NCBI RefSeq assembly: GCF_003201355.1
Contig: NZ_QICL01000001.1
Coordinates: 124,001 to 188,000 of the forward strand
DNA from: Indolivaga alginatilytica
GTDB taxonomy: Bacteria; Bacteroidota; Bacteroidia; Bacteroidales; Dysgonomonadaceae
Direction: 5' to 3'
DNA: 64,000 bases
Each line of letters starts with the position of its first letter. The stretch's first letter is position 1. Positions 25,771 to 35,662 of this stretch are shown piece after piece. The notes beneath the pieces are model-generated. The model made no database searches and had not been told where the DNA came from. It was given only the letters and a program-made list of their open reading frames with translations. Both the position numbers and the translations under genes were made by a program.

Positions 25771-26886
25771 ATGTTATACGATATTGTTATCATAGGAAGT
25801 GGATTAGCCGGTGCAACGTCGGCTCATATTCTTGCCGAAAATGGATTTAAGGTACTTGTTGTTGAAAAAGAACGTAATATAGGTGGACAGTGTTTCGACT
25901 ATAAAGATTCTAATAATATTACAATACATAAATATGGTCCTCATATTTTCCATACCAAAGAAAAAAGGGTCTGGGATTTTGTCACCCGGTTTAGCGAATT
26001 CAACCTCTTTCAACATAGTGTCCTCAGTTATGCGGAAGGTAATTTTATCGAATTTCCGATAAACAGAATTACCATAAATAAGATATTTGGCTTAGAACTC
26101 TCATGTAATGAAATTGAGGGGTTTTTAAAAGAAGAAGTTAAAAAATCGAAATTCAACACCCCTCATCTTTCCTTTAGAGATGCTATAGTATCGCAAGTGG
26201 GTGAAAAATTATACTCTCTGTTTTTTGAAAATTACACAAAAAAACAGTGGAACACTGATCCTGAGAACTTATCGCCGGAACTAGCTTTTCGCATACCTAT
26301 CAGAACTAACAACGATAGCAGGTACTTCACCGATATGTATCAGGGAATACCCAAAGATGGCTATACAAAGATGATGAGCAATATGTTGGATCATCCTAAT
26401 ATTCAGATTTTACTCGGATGCGATTATTTCAGTAAAAAAGATGAAATAGAGTCGAAATTAACAATTTATACGGGCGAATTAGACCGCTTCTTCGATTATA
26501 AGTTTGGAGAATTGGAGTATCGTTCGGTACGTATCGAACTGAAAACTTATGATACCAAGCAGTTCCAACCTGCTCCTGTTGTAAATTACCCAAATGACTA
26601 TGATTGGACACGCACCACCGAATTTAAACAATTAACAGGCGAAGTTTCGGATAAAACGACTATCTGCTATGAATATCCACTGGCTCAAGGTCATGCTTTC
26701 TATACTGTTCCAACCAAAGAAAACAACGAGAAAAGACTTAAATACATGCAGGAAGTAGCACAATTAGAAGCTTCCGGCAAATTCTTATTTATTGGCAGGC
26801 TCGCCGAATACCGCTATTATAATATGGATAATGTGATTGCAGCAACTCTCGACAAAATTAACAACTGGCTAAATAATCAGAAATGA
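25771..26886 (+). CDS. glf: UDP-galactopyranose mutase
   Basis: A 371-residue flavoprotein. It has the FAD dinucleotide-binding GSGLAGATSAHILAENG (about 10-26), EKERNIGGQCFDY, HKYGPHIFHT containing the catalytic-loop histidine, FENYTKKQWNTDPENLSPE with the conserved W, and a C-terminal FLFIGRLAEYRYYNMDNVIA. It converts UDP-Galp to UDP-Galf, the donor for galactofuranose. The stop overlaps the start of gtrA (ATGA), so the first three genes are translationally coupled. Galactofuranose is therefore the best guess for the sugar handled by the operon. Confidence 0.96.
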   Translation: MLYDIVIIGSGLAGATSAHILAENGFKVLVVEKERNIGGQCFDYKDSNNITIHKYGPHIFHTKEKRVWDFVTRFSEFNLFQHSVLSYAEGNFIEFPINRITINKIFGLELSCNEIEGFLKEEVKKSKFNTPHLSFRDAIVSQVGEKLYSLFFENYTKKQWNTDPENLSPELAFRIPIRTNNDSRYFTDMYQGIPKDGYTKMMSNMLDHPNIQILLGCDYFSKKDEIESKLTIYTGELDRFFDYKFGELEYRSVRIELKTYDTKQFQPAPVVNYPNDYDWTRTTEFKQLTGEVSDKTTICYEYPLAQGHAFYTVPTKENNEKRLKYMQEVAQLEASGKFLFIGRLAEYRYYNMDNVIAATLDKINNWLNNQK

Positions 26887-27299
26887 TATCAGCAGACACA
26901 TTGAAAGACCTATTTCTAAAATGCCGCTCTCTAATTATATATGGCATAATTGGAGTTATATCAGCTGGATTAGATTTTATTATTTATCTTTTTCTCACTA
27001 ATTATATTTCTTTTAATTATCTAATAGCAAACGTCATAAGTGTTCATTGTGGAATAATTTGCAGTTTTATACTTAATAGGCAATTCAATTTCAAAATAAA
27101 AGATAAAACAGCAGTAAGATTTATAAAATTCTATGGAATCGGGCTTTTGGGATTGACTTTAAGTTTCTGCTTTCTATATTTATTGGTTGATATTGTAAAC
27201 CTTAATAAAGTTACATCTAAATTACTGACAATAATCATTGTTGCTCTGGTTCAATTTATACTTAATAAAACAATCACCTTTAAAACTAAAAATGCATGA
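26883..27299 (+). CDS. GtrA-family membrane protein (putative polyprenyl-sugar flippase)
   Basis: A 138-residue protein with four membrane spans and the GtrA pattern: SLIIYGIIGVISAGLDFIIY at the start, HCGIICSFILNRQFNF in the middle (SFxxNRxxxF), and VQFILNKTITFK at the end. GtrA proteins are thought to flip polyprenyl-phosphate-linked sugars across the inner membrane. It overlaps glf by 4 bp and the downstream glycosyltransferase by 4 bp. Low G+C and rich in Ile and Leu like the two genes at the end of the operon. Confidence 0.88.
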   Translation: MISADTLKDLFLKCRSLIIYGIIGVISAGLDFIIYLFLTNYISFNYLIANVISVHCGIICSFILNRQFNFKIKDKTAVRFIKFYGIGLLGLTLSFCFLYLLVDIVNLNKVTSKLLTIIIVALVQFILNKTITFKTKNA

Positions 27300-28009
27300 A
27301 ACTATATATCGTCCTGCCGGCTTATAATGAAGAAGAAAATATCGAAGCTGTAATCAAACAATGGCATCCGATTGTAGAACAAATAGGTATAGATAGCAAA
27401 CTTGTGATTTTTGACGATGGAAGCAAGGACAGTACTTATGCCAAGTTAAAAGATTTAGAATCGAAATATCCTCAATTAATAGGTAAGACGAAGAAAAACT
27501 CAGGACATGGAGGAACTTGCCTTGCTCTTTACAATTATGCGATAGAGAACGAAGCCGATTATATTTTCCAAACTGATTCTGATGGACAAACCGAGCCGGC
27601 TGAATTTTGGCAATTCTGGGAGCAACGCGATCATTTTGATATTGGTATCGGAGTTCGTAATGCCAGAGAAGACGGATCATCCAGAATATTGGTAACACGT
27701 GTACTCCGAATTGTTATAAGATTTACATTTGGTCTTGATTTAAGAGATGCAAACACTCCTTTCCGACTAATGAAGAGAGAACACCTTATTGAGTATCTAA
27801 AGCTTATACCCAAAGATTTCTTTTTATCAAATGTCCTCATTTCAGTTATAGCCAAAAAGAAAAAAGAAAATTTTCTTTGGCTACCTATTACATTTAAACC
27901 TCGCCAGGGAGGAGTTAATTCTATAAACTTCAAACGAATATGTAAGATTGGACTTCAAGCCGTAAAAGAGTTTATTGAGATTAACAAAATATTAAAAAAG
28001 TCTATCTGA
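27296..28009 (+). CDS. Family 2 glycosyltransferase (polyprenyl-phosphate sugar synthase type)
   Basis: A 237-residue GT-A domain without C-terminal membrane spans. Motifs: YIVLPAYNEEENIEAVIKQW, FDDGSKDST, FQTDSDGQTEP with the DxD-like metal site, and LDLRDANTPFRLMKREHL, the RDANTPFR stretch typical of dolichol-phosphate-mannose-synthase relatives. With GtrA upstream it probably makes the polyprenyl-phosphate sugar used by the membrane glycosyltransferases that follow. It overlaps gtrA by 4 bp. Confidence 0.87.
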   Translation: MKLYIVLPAYNEEENIEAVIKQWHPIVEQIGIDSKLVIFDDGSKDSTYAKLKDLESKYPQLIGKTKKNSGHGGTCLALYNYAIENEADYIFQTDSDGQTEPAEFWQFWEQRDHFDIGIGVRNAREDGSSRILVTRVLRIVIRFTFGLDLRDANTPFRLMKREHLIEYLKLIPKDFFLSNVLISVIAKKKKENFLWLPITFKPRQGGVNSINFKRICKIGLQAVKEFIEINKILKKSI

Positions 28010-28017
28010 TATTATTT

Positions 28018-29517
28018 ATGCAAACAATCAAGCCAGATAGGTATCTACTTTTATCTTTTTTTTTATTCTCCTTCATAATAATGTTTTTCGGGACTAAATC
28101 GTCCCCTCTGTATTTTTTTAACGAAGGTTCAGACCCTAATGTTTATTTTATTATGGGGAAAGGCTGGCTAAATGGGTATATTCCCTATAAAGATTTATTT
28201 GACCATAAAGGTCCATTACTATATGTCATTTTTGGAATAGGATATCTTATATCTAATGACAGTTATTTAGGCATTTATATATTACAAAGTATTTCTTTTT
28301 CTTTTATTTTGTTTTTCATATATAAGTCAGCATCTTTATTCGTCAATATCCATTATGCTTATATAGCAGCTCTATTATTCAGCATTATTTTCTTTTCTAC
28401 AGGTAGCTTAGGTGCTAGTGCCGATGAATTTAATTTACTATTTACATCGATAGGTTTATATCTTATTCTCAAACACTTCACTGATGATAATAACCCAAGG
28501 AATCTATTTTATTTATTTATTCAAGGTATTCTGATAGGCTGTGTCGCCCTAATTAAATTTAACATCATTATTTTGTGGTTTTTTCCATTACTGGCAATCA
28601 TCATAGAAAAATATCGGACCCGGAACATAAGATTAGCGTTACAATATATTCTAGCTATAATTTCAGGAATACTGATAATTACACTCCCTTTTATTGCTTA
28701 TTTTTATTTTGTAGGAGCCTTAGGTGATTTTTGGGAATCATACATCATATTTAATTTTATATACTCCTCAGTGGGTACTAAAATTGATCCTTTTTTCATT
28801 ATAGTAAAGGATGAATTTACTACAAATCCTATTATAATGTCAATAATAATAGGTGGTGTTGTATATTTTACCTTTACAGATAAGATACGAAGTAATATCT
28901 TGAAAAGTAGTATCCCTTTAATGTTTATAGCTACCTACTATATTATATTTAAAAATACTTATTACGCCTACTATATTATTGGCATATGTATCATATCTGT
29001 ATTAGGATTAATTGCTTTACTCTCTATTATTGAAAAAAAACAATACAAACAGAATTATACTCACATATTGATTATATTAGTAGGTGTAATTCTTATAAAC
29101 TTATTCCTAAAACGAAATTTCATTAAACAACGAAACTCATATAATCATCAAATTGAGTTCGTAAATTATATGAAAGAAAATTCTAAAGGAAAAGAACCTG
29201 AACTATTAACCATAACATTAGATGAAGGATATTATCTTCTAACTAATTCATTTCCGGTAAGCAAATATTTTTATATGCCTGCAATTAAATATGAAGTATA
29301 TCCGAAAATTATCGACTCAAATATTAAACTGCTAAAAAGTGATAAAGCACCTTTATATATTACTGATTACAGATATGTAGACATGACAAAATCGTCAGCG
29401 GGATACGGTTCGCGTTACAAAGAAATCATCAATCTAAGATATGAGGTAGCAAAAGTTTACACTGATTACGGCAAATGGCCAGCATTACAATATATCCTTT
29501 ATAAAAGAATAGACTAA
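28018..29517 (+). CDS. Polytopic membrane protein, GT-C glycosyltransferase-like (first tandem copy)
   Basis: A 499-residue protein with about 10 membrane spans and a soluble C-terminal part of about 130 residues. Near the N-terminus a periplasmic loop contains EGSDPNVYFIMGKGW, then GYIPYKDLFDHKGPLLY, the D...DHKGP pattern of PMT-like GT-C enzymes that use polyprenyl-phosphate sugar donors. It starts 8 bp after the GT2 gene. The next gene is a clear paralogue over the whole length (both share PYKDLFDHKGPLLY, QGILIGCVALIK and the end AKWPAxQ/GKWPALQYILYKR), showing tandem duplication. Confidence 0.75.
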   Translation: MQTIKPDRYLLLSFFLFSFIIMFFGTKSSPLYFFNEGSDPNVYFIMGKGWLNGYIPYKDLFDHKGPLLYVIFGIGYLISNDSYLGIYILQSISFSFILFFIYKSASLFVNIHYAYIAALLFSIIFFSTGSLGASADEFNLLFTSIGLYLILKHFTDDNNPRNLFYLFIQGILIGCVALIKFNIIILWFFPLLAIIIEKYRTRNIRLALQYILAIISGILIITLPFIAYFYFVGALGDFWESYIIFNFIYSSVGTKIDPFFIIVKDEFTTNPIIMSIIIGGVVYFTFTDKIRSNILKSSIPLMFIATYYIIFKNTYYAYYIIGICIISVLGLIALLSIIEKKQYKQNYTHILIILVGVILINLFLKRNFIKQRNSYNHQIEFVNYMKENSKGKEPELLTITLDEGYYLLTNSFPVSKYFYMPAIKYEVYPKIIDSNIKLLKSDKAPLYITDYRYVDMTKSSAGYGSRYKEIINLRYEVAKVYTDYGKWPALQYILYKRID

Positions 29518-29526
29518 ATTGTTTAC

Positions 29527-31047
29527 ATGAGATATTCTATGAATATTATACCAGCAATAAAAAAAGAGAAGTATATACTAATATCCTTTCTTCTCTTCTC
29601 CTTCATTACCTTATTACTCGGAACTAAATCGTCTCCGATTTATGTATTTAATGATTGGGAGGATGTCAACGCATACTTTACCATGGGCAAAGGATGGATG
29701 AATGGATGCATTCCTTATAAAGATCTATTTGACCATAAGGGTCCACTATTATATATAATCTACGGAATAGGATATATTATCTCCAATGACAGTTTTTGGG
29801 GTATTTATATATTACAGTGTATAGCTTTTACTACTATTCTCTATTTTATGTATAAGTTAAGCGGTCTTTTTTTATCAAAACAATATGCCTATATCGCAAG
29901 CCTTTCTTTCAGTATTATTTATTTTGCTACAAATCTTCGGGGAGGAAGTGCCGAAGAGTTTATCTTATTATTTCAGACAATTGGACTTTATTTGCTCTTC
30001 AAGCATTTTATAGACAAGAATAACCCTCGGAACTTAAGATATATTTTCATACAAGGTATTCTAATCGGATGTGTTGCCCTTATTAAAATCAATATTATTA
30101 TTTTCTGGTTTATTCCATTACTGGCAATTATAATCCAAACCATTATTGATAAGAATTTCAAGTTAGCAGTACGATATTTTCTATTAACGACTTTAGGTGT
30201 GCTTCTGGTTATTGCACCCTTTGTATGCTATTTTTTTGCTGTAGATAGTTTATCTGACTTTTGGGAATCTTATATTATATTCAATACAATATATGCATCA
30301 ATAGGTTCTGATTTAAATGCTTTTTCAGATATACCAATAGAGGTACTAAAGACGCACCCCCTAGCACTTTCTTACATAATATTAGGAATATCATATTTCA
30401 CTTTTAGCAGAAATGTAATAAAAGAAAGAGTATTTAGATTCTCTCTTTTCCCGATGTTTGGAATTTTATATTTATCGATATTCAGAAGTGCATATTACGA
30501 CTATTATATCATGTCGGTGTCTGTTCTCTCAATATTAGGGATTGTTACTATAGCGAGCATTATCCAAAAGCGCTATAATAATGTGCACATAAAATATTTC
30601 ATTATAAGCATACTCCTAATTATAGGTATTAATGTGGTATTAAAAAGAAAGATGATCAAGAATATAAATAGCTATAATTATCAAATTGAATTTTCTCAGT
30701 ATATGAAAGAACATATAGGAGAAAAAGAATTAAGTATATTAAATCTGGGAATGGACGAGGGTTATTTTTTTCTTACAAATACCATCCCCCCCAATAAATA
30801 TTTTTATCTGCCCAATATCTCATATAGCCAATATCCGCAGATAATAGATACAAACATAGAGATAATGAAAAGTGATAAAGCACCTCTATATATAACTATT
30901 TCGAGATATATAACAATAAACAATGTAAAAACCGATATGGATATCTACCTCCCCGTAATAGAGGCTGAATATGATGTCGTAAAAGAATATACATCATACG
31001 CTAAATGGCCTGCATATCAGCACATCCTTTACAAACGCAAAAATTAA
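29527..31047 (+). CDS. Polytopic membrane protein, GT-C glycosyltransferase-like (second tandem copy)
   Basis: A 506-residue paralogue of the preceding gene, with the same span pattern and the loop DWEDVNAYFTMGKGW, then GCIPYKDLFDHKGPLLY. The acidic residue near the N-terminal loop is kept (ED against SD). A second ATG 12 bp downstream is an alternative start. Two diverged copies may transfer to different acceptors. It is the last gene of the operon and is followed by a strong bidirectional terminator. Confidence 0.75.
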   Translation: MRYSMNIIPAIKKEKYILISFLLFSFITLLLGTKSSPIYVFNDWEDVNAYFTMGKGWMNGCIPYKDLFDHKGPLLYIIYGIGYIISNDSFWGIYILQCIAFTTILYFMYKLSGLFLSKQYAYIASLSFSIIYFATNLRGGSAEEFILLFQTIGLYLLFKHFIDKNNPRNLRYIFIQGILIGCVALIKINIIIFWFIPLLAIIIQTIIDKNFKLAVRYFLLTTLGVLLVIAPFVCYFFAVDSLSDFWESYIIFNTIYASIGSDLNAFSDIPIEVLKTHPLALSYIILGISYFTFSRNVIKERVFRFSLFPMFGILYLSIFRSAYYDYYIMSVSVLSILGIVTIASIIQKRYNNVHIKYFIISILLIIGINVVLKRKMIKNINSYNYQIEFSQYMKEHIGEKELSILNLGMDEGYFFLTNTIPPNKYFYLPNISYSQYPQIIDTNIEIMKSDKAPLYITISRYITINNVKTDMDIYLPVIEAEYDVVKEYTSYAKWPAYQHILYKRKN

Positions 31048-31093
31048 GAAATAGCTTGCCTTCACGATTCAATTCATCTTCATATAAAAAGAA

Positions 31094-31130
31094 AAAGCAG
31101 TAATATTAAATTACTGCTTTTCTCTTTTTT
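31094..31130. terminator. Bidirectional terminator between the glf operon and the DUF5686 gene
   Basis: AAAGCAGTAAT (31094-31104) and ATTACTGCTTT (31110-31120) form a perfect 11-bp stem. On the plus strand TCTCTTTTTT follows; on the minus strand TTCTTTTT follows. It serves the two convergent transcription units. Confidence 0.85.
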
Positions 31131-31142
31131 ATATAGTTGTAT

Positions 31143-33704
31143 TTAAAAACTAAACTCAAAGCTTATCCGGAATCCTGATTTTTTGACATCCGGATTATCC
31201 AAATAATTCAAACGCCGAACATAATCGACTCTGAAAAATTGAAATATATTTTCAACCCCTACGCTATATTCCATATATGGAGTTTTCCCCATCGAAAAGA
31301 CCTCTTTAGGGAAGACAAGCAGATCTCTGTTATATTCAGGGTTATTACCATCCGTTAAATGTCCCCAAAAACCCCTAAAACCGGCAACTTCCCTCAGTTT
31401 AAGTAATTTAATGATAGGAATGCGGTTAAAGAGCCACCCACCCATACGGTAATCGACATCCCATGTCACTTGCGAATCATTCAGAAACTCCAAGGGACTA
31501 AGCATATAGAACGATCCTCTCTGAATGGTTATAGAAGTATTGGCATTCGCCGATAACAAAAGAGGGAACGGTACAGAGCCCCATATTTTCTCACCCTTTG
31601 CAGTAATCCCCAGACGCCCATAAGGAGCAATCCAGAGTTCTTTATCAAAAGAAAGAGAACTTTTATTATACTTAAACTGACCTCCCAATACATTCTTGAA
31701 TCCCATGATATGAGAGTACTGAATTGTATATCCTTTTGAAGGTAAAGCTTGGCGTCTGCGTTTTTGCTGGAAGAATTTCTCTCCATGAGCATATCTTATA
31801 TCTATTCCTGCTTCCGTCGTTTTCAGATTACCCATGTTAACCAACATACCGTTCTCATCTTTGCGTTGAAACTTGAGTTCTCCGGCAGCTTCTTCGTTAT
31901 GAGTTCTACCATATATATTATATGAAAACCCACCATGATACTCATGTATATAGTCAATTTCAGTCATACGATCGTAAGTCATGTTATTATACCGTCTTGC
32001 TCTAAAAGAAAGAAGTATATTATCACGCTCTGCCTGTAAGAAACGCTGGCCTAAAGGGTTTACATCGTATTTATGAGCAATAGAAATATTGTGTTTCGGA
32101 AATTCATCTTTATGATATTTCTTCTGATTGAACGACCAGGTAGCCTCTCCATAATATTTCCACTTCTCATCCTTTGTTCCATATGCAAGGTATCCATACA
32201 GGAAAAAGTGAGGATGCAGATTTTTAGTTGTAGAAGCTGTCAAACGGAACCTGTTTCCTTCGAGGTGATTATAACTGTAGAAAGTAAGTGTAGTTCCCAA
32301 ATCAAGCTTATTCTTCTCCTCATTGCTATTCGTGGGCAGATATTGACTTGTCAGGACATCTATTGTTTTCAGTGTAATATCCACAAACTTGTTAGCTCTG
32401 AATTCGTCCATCATTTCACCCAAGCGATAATCTTTATTTACAACCTTGGGTCTGCTGGCATTCCAATAATTTTTATCATGCTTTTTATAATCTGATAAAT
32501 AAACTACCGGCGATGATGTTCCGAAAGCTGCATCAACCGGAAGATTGAATACGAAATTCTCAAAAGTCCTTTCCTTTTCCACATAAAATTTAGCAGCACC
32601 ATACATAGACATATCTATGGCTGTTGTAAATCGCAAAGGCACCCAGAGATCAGGAGACTTTTCATAAAACTCCTGAGTGATAAGCATATTTTCTACGTAA
32701 TTCACATTAATTTTTGGTGGCACTCTGAATGATACTCTTTTAACTGCATATGGAGCTTCGGGCTGAACATAAAGATTCCCGATAAAACCAACATCCTGAG
32801 TATTAAAAGGCACAAATCCAAGATTTACGTACTTCTTCTGATCTATCATTACGGTATCAATAATATACCATTTGTAGAAATTGACAGATGATGTGCTGCT
32901 CAATGGACTTACAAAGTCCTGAAACAGCATATTAATATTATTATCCGTAATGGTTACATCTTTGAATACTTCGGCAATAACGCTCTCCATCGACTCGGTA
33001 TTCATCTGTTCATCCAGACCTTCATTCTGATAAGCCACCACCACCCTACGTGTTCCTTTGGGATCTTTGCGGTAATAAACATTAGATAATGTTTCACGAA
33101 TCGAAAACGGCAATATCGGTTTATTATCTATTTTAGAAGTATCGGCATACTTAGAAACGAATTTGAGATTTTTCAATATCCCTTTTCCCGGCACATACTC
33201 GTTAAATGCAAACATGAGGCGATCATATTCGTCATTCATATAATAATCCTGATTGGTTATCAGGTAATCATATTTATTCGCTATTACCTTTTTGATTAGT
33301 TCTACTGCGGGATTATCCTTTTTTGAGTATTTCTCTTTTCCGGGTCTGATTACGATTTCATTCAATTGCACCCCTTCAGCTTTCAATTTAATATCAAGTT
33401 GAGAGGCTTTATTGGCAGGTAAAGTTATTTTTCGGGATTCGTATCCCATCATCGAAACAACCAGAATGTTACCTCCGGTATTATTGTTAAGTGAAAATTT
33501 ACCGTTTTCATCCGACAATTTCCCCAGAGTTGTTCCATCAATACGTACTGTGGCAAATTCGAGAGGTTCATTGGTAACGGAGTCTCTAACAACTCCTTGC
33601 ACTGTTGTAGTTTGTGAGTATATGGTAAGGGTAGAGAATAGGGCAAAAAGCACTATCATCTTATAACGGAGAATTCTTAAGTTGTATATGATGGATATCC
33701 TCAT
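31143..33704 (-). CDS. DUF5686 outer-membrane protein with carboxypeptidase-like regulatory domain
   Basis: An 853-residue protein. Signal peptide (MIVLFALFSTLTIYSQ; the ATG 45 nt downstream of the opening is an alternative start), then a CarboxypepD_reg-like beta-sandwich (TVQGVVRDSVTNEPLEFATVRIDGTTLGKLSDENGKF, about residues 33-115) and the long DUF5686 region, which ends as an outer-membrane barrel (FRISFEFSF with final Phe). The first domain is shared with TonB-dependent receptors, but no plug or TonB box is seen. It probably acts in the outer membrane; its substrate is unknown. A second member of the same family is at 52897-55335. Confidence 0.85.
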   Translation of the reverse strand: MRISIIYNLRILRYKMIVLFALFSTLTIYSQTTTVQGVVRDSVTNEPLEFATVRIDGTTLGKLSDENGKFSLNNNTGGNILVVSMMGYESRKITLPANKASQLDIKLKAEGVQLNEIVIRPGKEKYSKKDNPAVELIKKVIANKYDYLITNQDYYMNDEYDRLMFAFNEYVPGKGILKNLKFVSKYADTSKIDNKPILPFSIRETLSNVYYRKDPKGTRRVVVAYQNEGLDEQMNTESMESVIAEVFKDVTITDNNINMLFQDFVSPLSSTSSVNFYKWYIIDTVMIDQKKYVNLGFVPFNTQDVGFIGNLYVQPEAPYAVKRVSFRVPPKINVNYVENMLITQEFYEKSPDLWVPLRFTTAIDMSMYGAAKFYVEKERTFENFVFNLPVDAAFGTSSPVVYLSDYKKHDKNYWNASRPKVVNKDYRLGEMMDEFRANKFVDITLKTIDVLTSQYLPTNSNEEKNKLDLGTTLTFYSYNHLEGNRFRLTASTTKNLHPHFFLYGYLAYGTKDEKWKYYGEATWSFNQKKYHKDEFPKHNISIAHKYDVNPLGQRFLQAERDNILLSFRARRYNNMTYDRMTEIDYIHEYHGGFSYNIYGRTHNEEAAGELKFQRKDENGMLVNMGNLKTTEAGIDIRYAHGEKFFQQKRRRQALPSKGYTIQYSHIMGFKNVLGGQFKYNKSSLSFDKELWIAPYGRLGITAKGEKIWGSVPFPLLLSANANTSITIQRGSFYMLSPLEFLNDSQVTWDVDYRMGGWLFNRIPIIKLLKLREVAGFRGFWGHLTDGNNPEYNRDLLVFPKEVFSMGKTPYMEYSVGVENIFQFFRVDYVRRLNYLDNPDVKKSGFRISFEFSF

Positions 33705-33870
33705 TCGAATCTTTTACATTATTTCTAAAATCTATCCTAAAAAGGGAAACAGGGGCATTAAGCCCCTAATCTTCTCTTAATATCCGGATTTTTCGATAAA
33801 CAGATCACCTGTTTTTATTGTGTTGATAGATATTATAACAGAAAAAGTAATAAACAGTTCTCATGAGTGA

Positions 33871-35556
33871 TTACATTAGTTTACGATAACGAACACGCTT
33901 AGGTTCAACATTACCTAAACGAGCCTTTTTATTATCTTCGTATTCGCTATATGATCCTTCGAAATAAAACACTTCCGAATTGCCTTCGAAAGCCAGAATG
34001 TGTGTACAGATACGGTCTAAAAACCAACGGTCGTGAGAAATAACTACCGCACACCCCGCAAAATTTTCCAAACCTTCTTCTAATGCACGCAATGTATTAA
34101 TATCAATATCATTTGTAGGCTCATCGAGTAATAAAACGTTAGCTTCAGCTTTCAGTGTAAGAGCCAGATGTAAACGGTTACGTTCACCACCCGACAGTAC
34201 TCCACATAGTTTTTCCTGATCTCCTCCTGCAAAATTGAAACGGGACAGGTAAGCTCTCGAATTTATTTCTTTTCCTCCGACTCTGATAAAATCAGAACCA
34301 TCAGATACTACCTGATAAACAGTTTTAGCAGGATCGATAGATTCGTGAGCCTGATCAACATAAGCAGTCTTCACAGTTTCACCTACCTCGAATGTTCCTT
34401 TGTCGGCAGTTTCCAATCCTTGAATCAAACGGAAAAGAGTTGTTTTACCCGCACCATTGGGTCCGATAATACCCACTATACCATTGGGAGGAAGCGAGAA
34501 GTTCAGATCATCAAACAACAGTTTATCGCCATAAGCTTTAGATACACCATGTGCTTCTATTACTTTATTACCCAAACGAGGACCATTAGGTATAAAAATC
34601 TCTAATTTCTCTTCTCTCTCTTTTTGGTCTTCATTCATCAATTTTTCATACGAATTCAAACGAGCTTTACCTTTAGCCTGACGAGCTTTAGGAGCCATTC
34701 TCACCCACTCCAACTCATGTTGTAATGTTTTGCGGCGTTTGCTCACTTGTTTCTCTTCCTGCTCCATACGTTTGGTCTTTTGCTCTAACCAGGAAGTATA
34801 ATTCCCTTTCCAAGGAATACCTTCACCACGGTCAAGTTCAAGAATCCAACCTGCTACGTGATCCAAGAAGTAACGGTCGTGAGTAATACAGATTACTGTA
34901 CCTTTATATTGTTGCAAATGTTGCTCCAACCAATCAATAGATTCAGCATCCAAGTGGTTAGTAGGCTCATCAAGTAGCAATACATCGGGTTCTTGTAGTA
35001 AAAGACGGCAAAGAGCAACACGACGCTTCTCTCCTCCTGACAAATTTTCGGTCAACTGATCTTCATCAGGACAACGTAAAGCATCCATTGCACGCTCCAG
35101 TTTATTATCCAGATTCCAAGCGTCAGCAGCATCTATTTTATCTTGAAGTTCTGCTTGACGGGCAAATAAACCGTCCATCTTATCGGCATCTTCATAATAT
35201 TCGGGCAGACCAAATTTTTCATTGATTGCTTCATATTCCGCCAAAATGTCAATAATCGGCTGAACACCCTCTTGAACTATTTCTTTTACGGTTTTAGTAG
35301 GATCTAATTTTGGATCTTGTTCCAGATAACCTACACTAAATGCCTTATCTGAAACTATCTCGCCTTGAAATTCTTTTTCAATACCTGCTATAATTTTCAG
35401 CAAACTTGATTTACCCGATCCGTTCAGACCGATAATACCAATCTTTGCTCCATAATAAAACGACAGGTAAATGTTCTTCAACACTTGTTTTTGTGGAGGG
35501 TAAGTCTTGCTTACACCAATCATCGAAAAAATAATTTTTTTATCTTCTACTGACAT
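33871..35556 (-). CDS. ettA: Energy-dependent translational throttle protein EttA (ABC-F)
   Basis: A 561-residue ABC-F protein with two ATPase domains and no membrane spans. Walker A motifs are GLNGSGKSS (about 43) and GPNGAGKTT; signature motifs LSGGEKRR and LSGGERNR; Walker B LLLDEPTNHLDAES and LLLDEPTNDIDINT. The linker contains KRMEQEEKQVSKRRKTLQ and RMAPKARQAKGKARL. Length and the start KKIIFSMIGVSKTYPPQKQVL match EttA, which binds the ribosomal E site and gates the first peptide bond according to ADP/ATP ratio. Repeat copy 7 lies 16 bp upstream of the start. Confidence 0.95.
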   Translation of the reverse strand: MSVEDKKIIFSMIGVSKTYPPQKQVLKNIYLSFYYGAKIGIIGLNGSGKSSLLKIIAGIEKEFQGEIVSDKAFSVGYLEQDPKLDPTKTVKEIVQEGVQPIIDILAEYEAINEKFGLPEYYEDADKMDGLFARQAELQDKIDAADAWNLDNKLERAMDALRCPDEDQLTENLSGGEKRRVALCRLLLQEPDVLLLDEPTNHLDAESIDWLEQHLQQYKGTVICITHDRYFLDHVAGWILELDRGEGIPWKGNYTSWLEQKTKRMEQEEKQVSKRRKTLQHELEWVRMAPKARQAKGKARLNSYEKLMNEDQKEREEKLEIFIPNGPRLGNKVIEAHGVSKAYGDKLLFDDLNFSLPPNGIVGIIGPNGAGKTTLFRLIQGLETADKGTFEVGETVKTAYVDQAHESIDPAKTVYQVVSDGSDFIRVGGKEINSRAYLSRFNFAGGDQEKLCGVLSGGERNRLHLALTLKAEANVLLLDEPTNDIDINTLRALEEGLENFAGCAVVISHDRWFLDRICTHILAFEGNSEVFYFEGSYSEYEDNKKARLGNVEPKRVRYRKLM

Positions 35557-35572
35557 ATATTTTTATATTTAT

Positions 35573-35662
35573 TTAAGCTCACAGAGCTATTTATTTCTTT
35601 AGTAAGCACATCAACTAATACTGGTTATACTTATAAAACATATCATTAAATACGTTCAATTA
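35573..35662 (+). repeat. Dispersed repeat, forward, with GCTC/GAGC head (copy 7)
   Basis: Head AAGCTC-ACA-GAGCT (35575-35588), then ATTTATTTCTTTAGTAAGCA and TATCATTAAATACG. The head keeps its stem with C-G replaced by G-C relative to most copies. The tail runs into the stop codon (35660-35662) of the next minus-strand gene and lacks a clear ACTTAA end. Confidence 0.8.

Noticed and set aside
33797-33860. Further copy of the dispersed repeat after ettA
   Set aside because: AACAGATCACCTGTT then TTTATTGTGTTGATAG resembles the head and body, but matches are too few to be sure. Kept out of the count.
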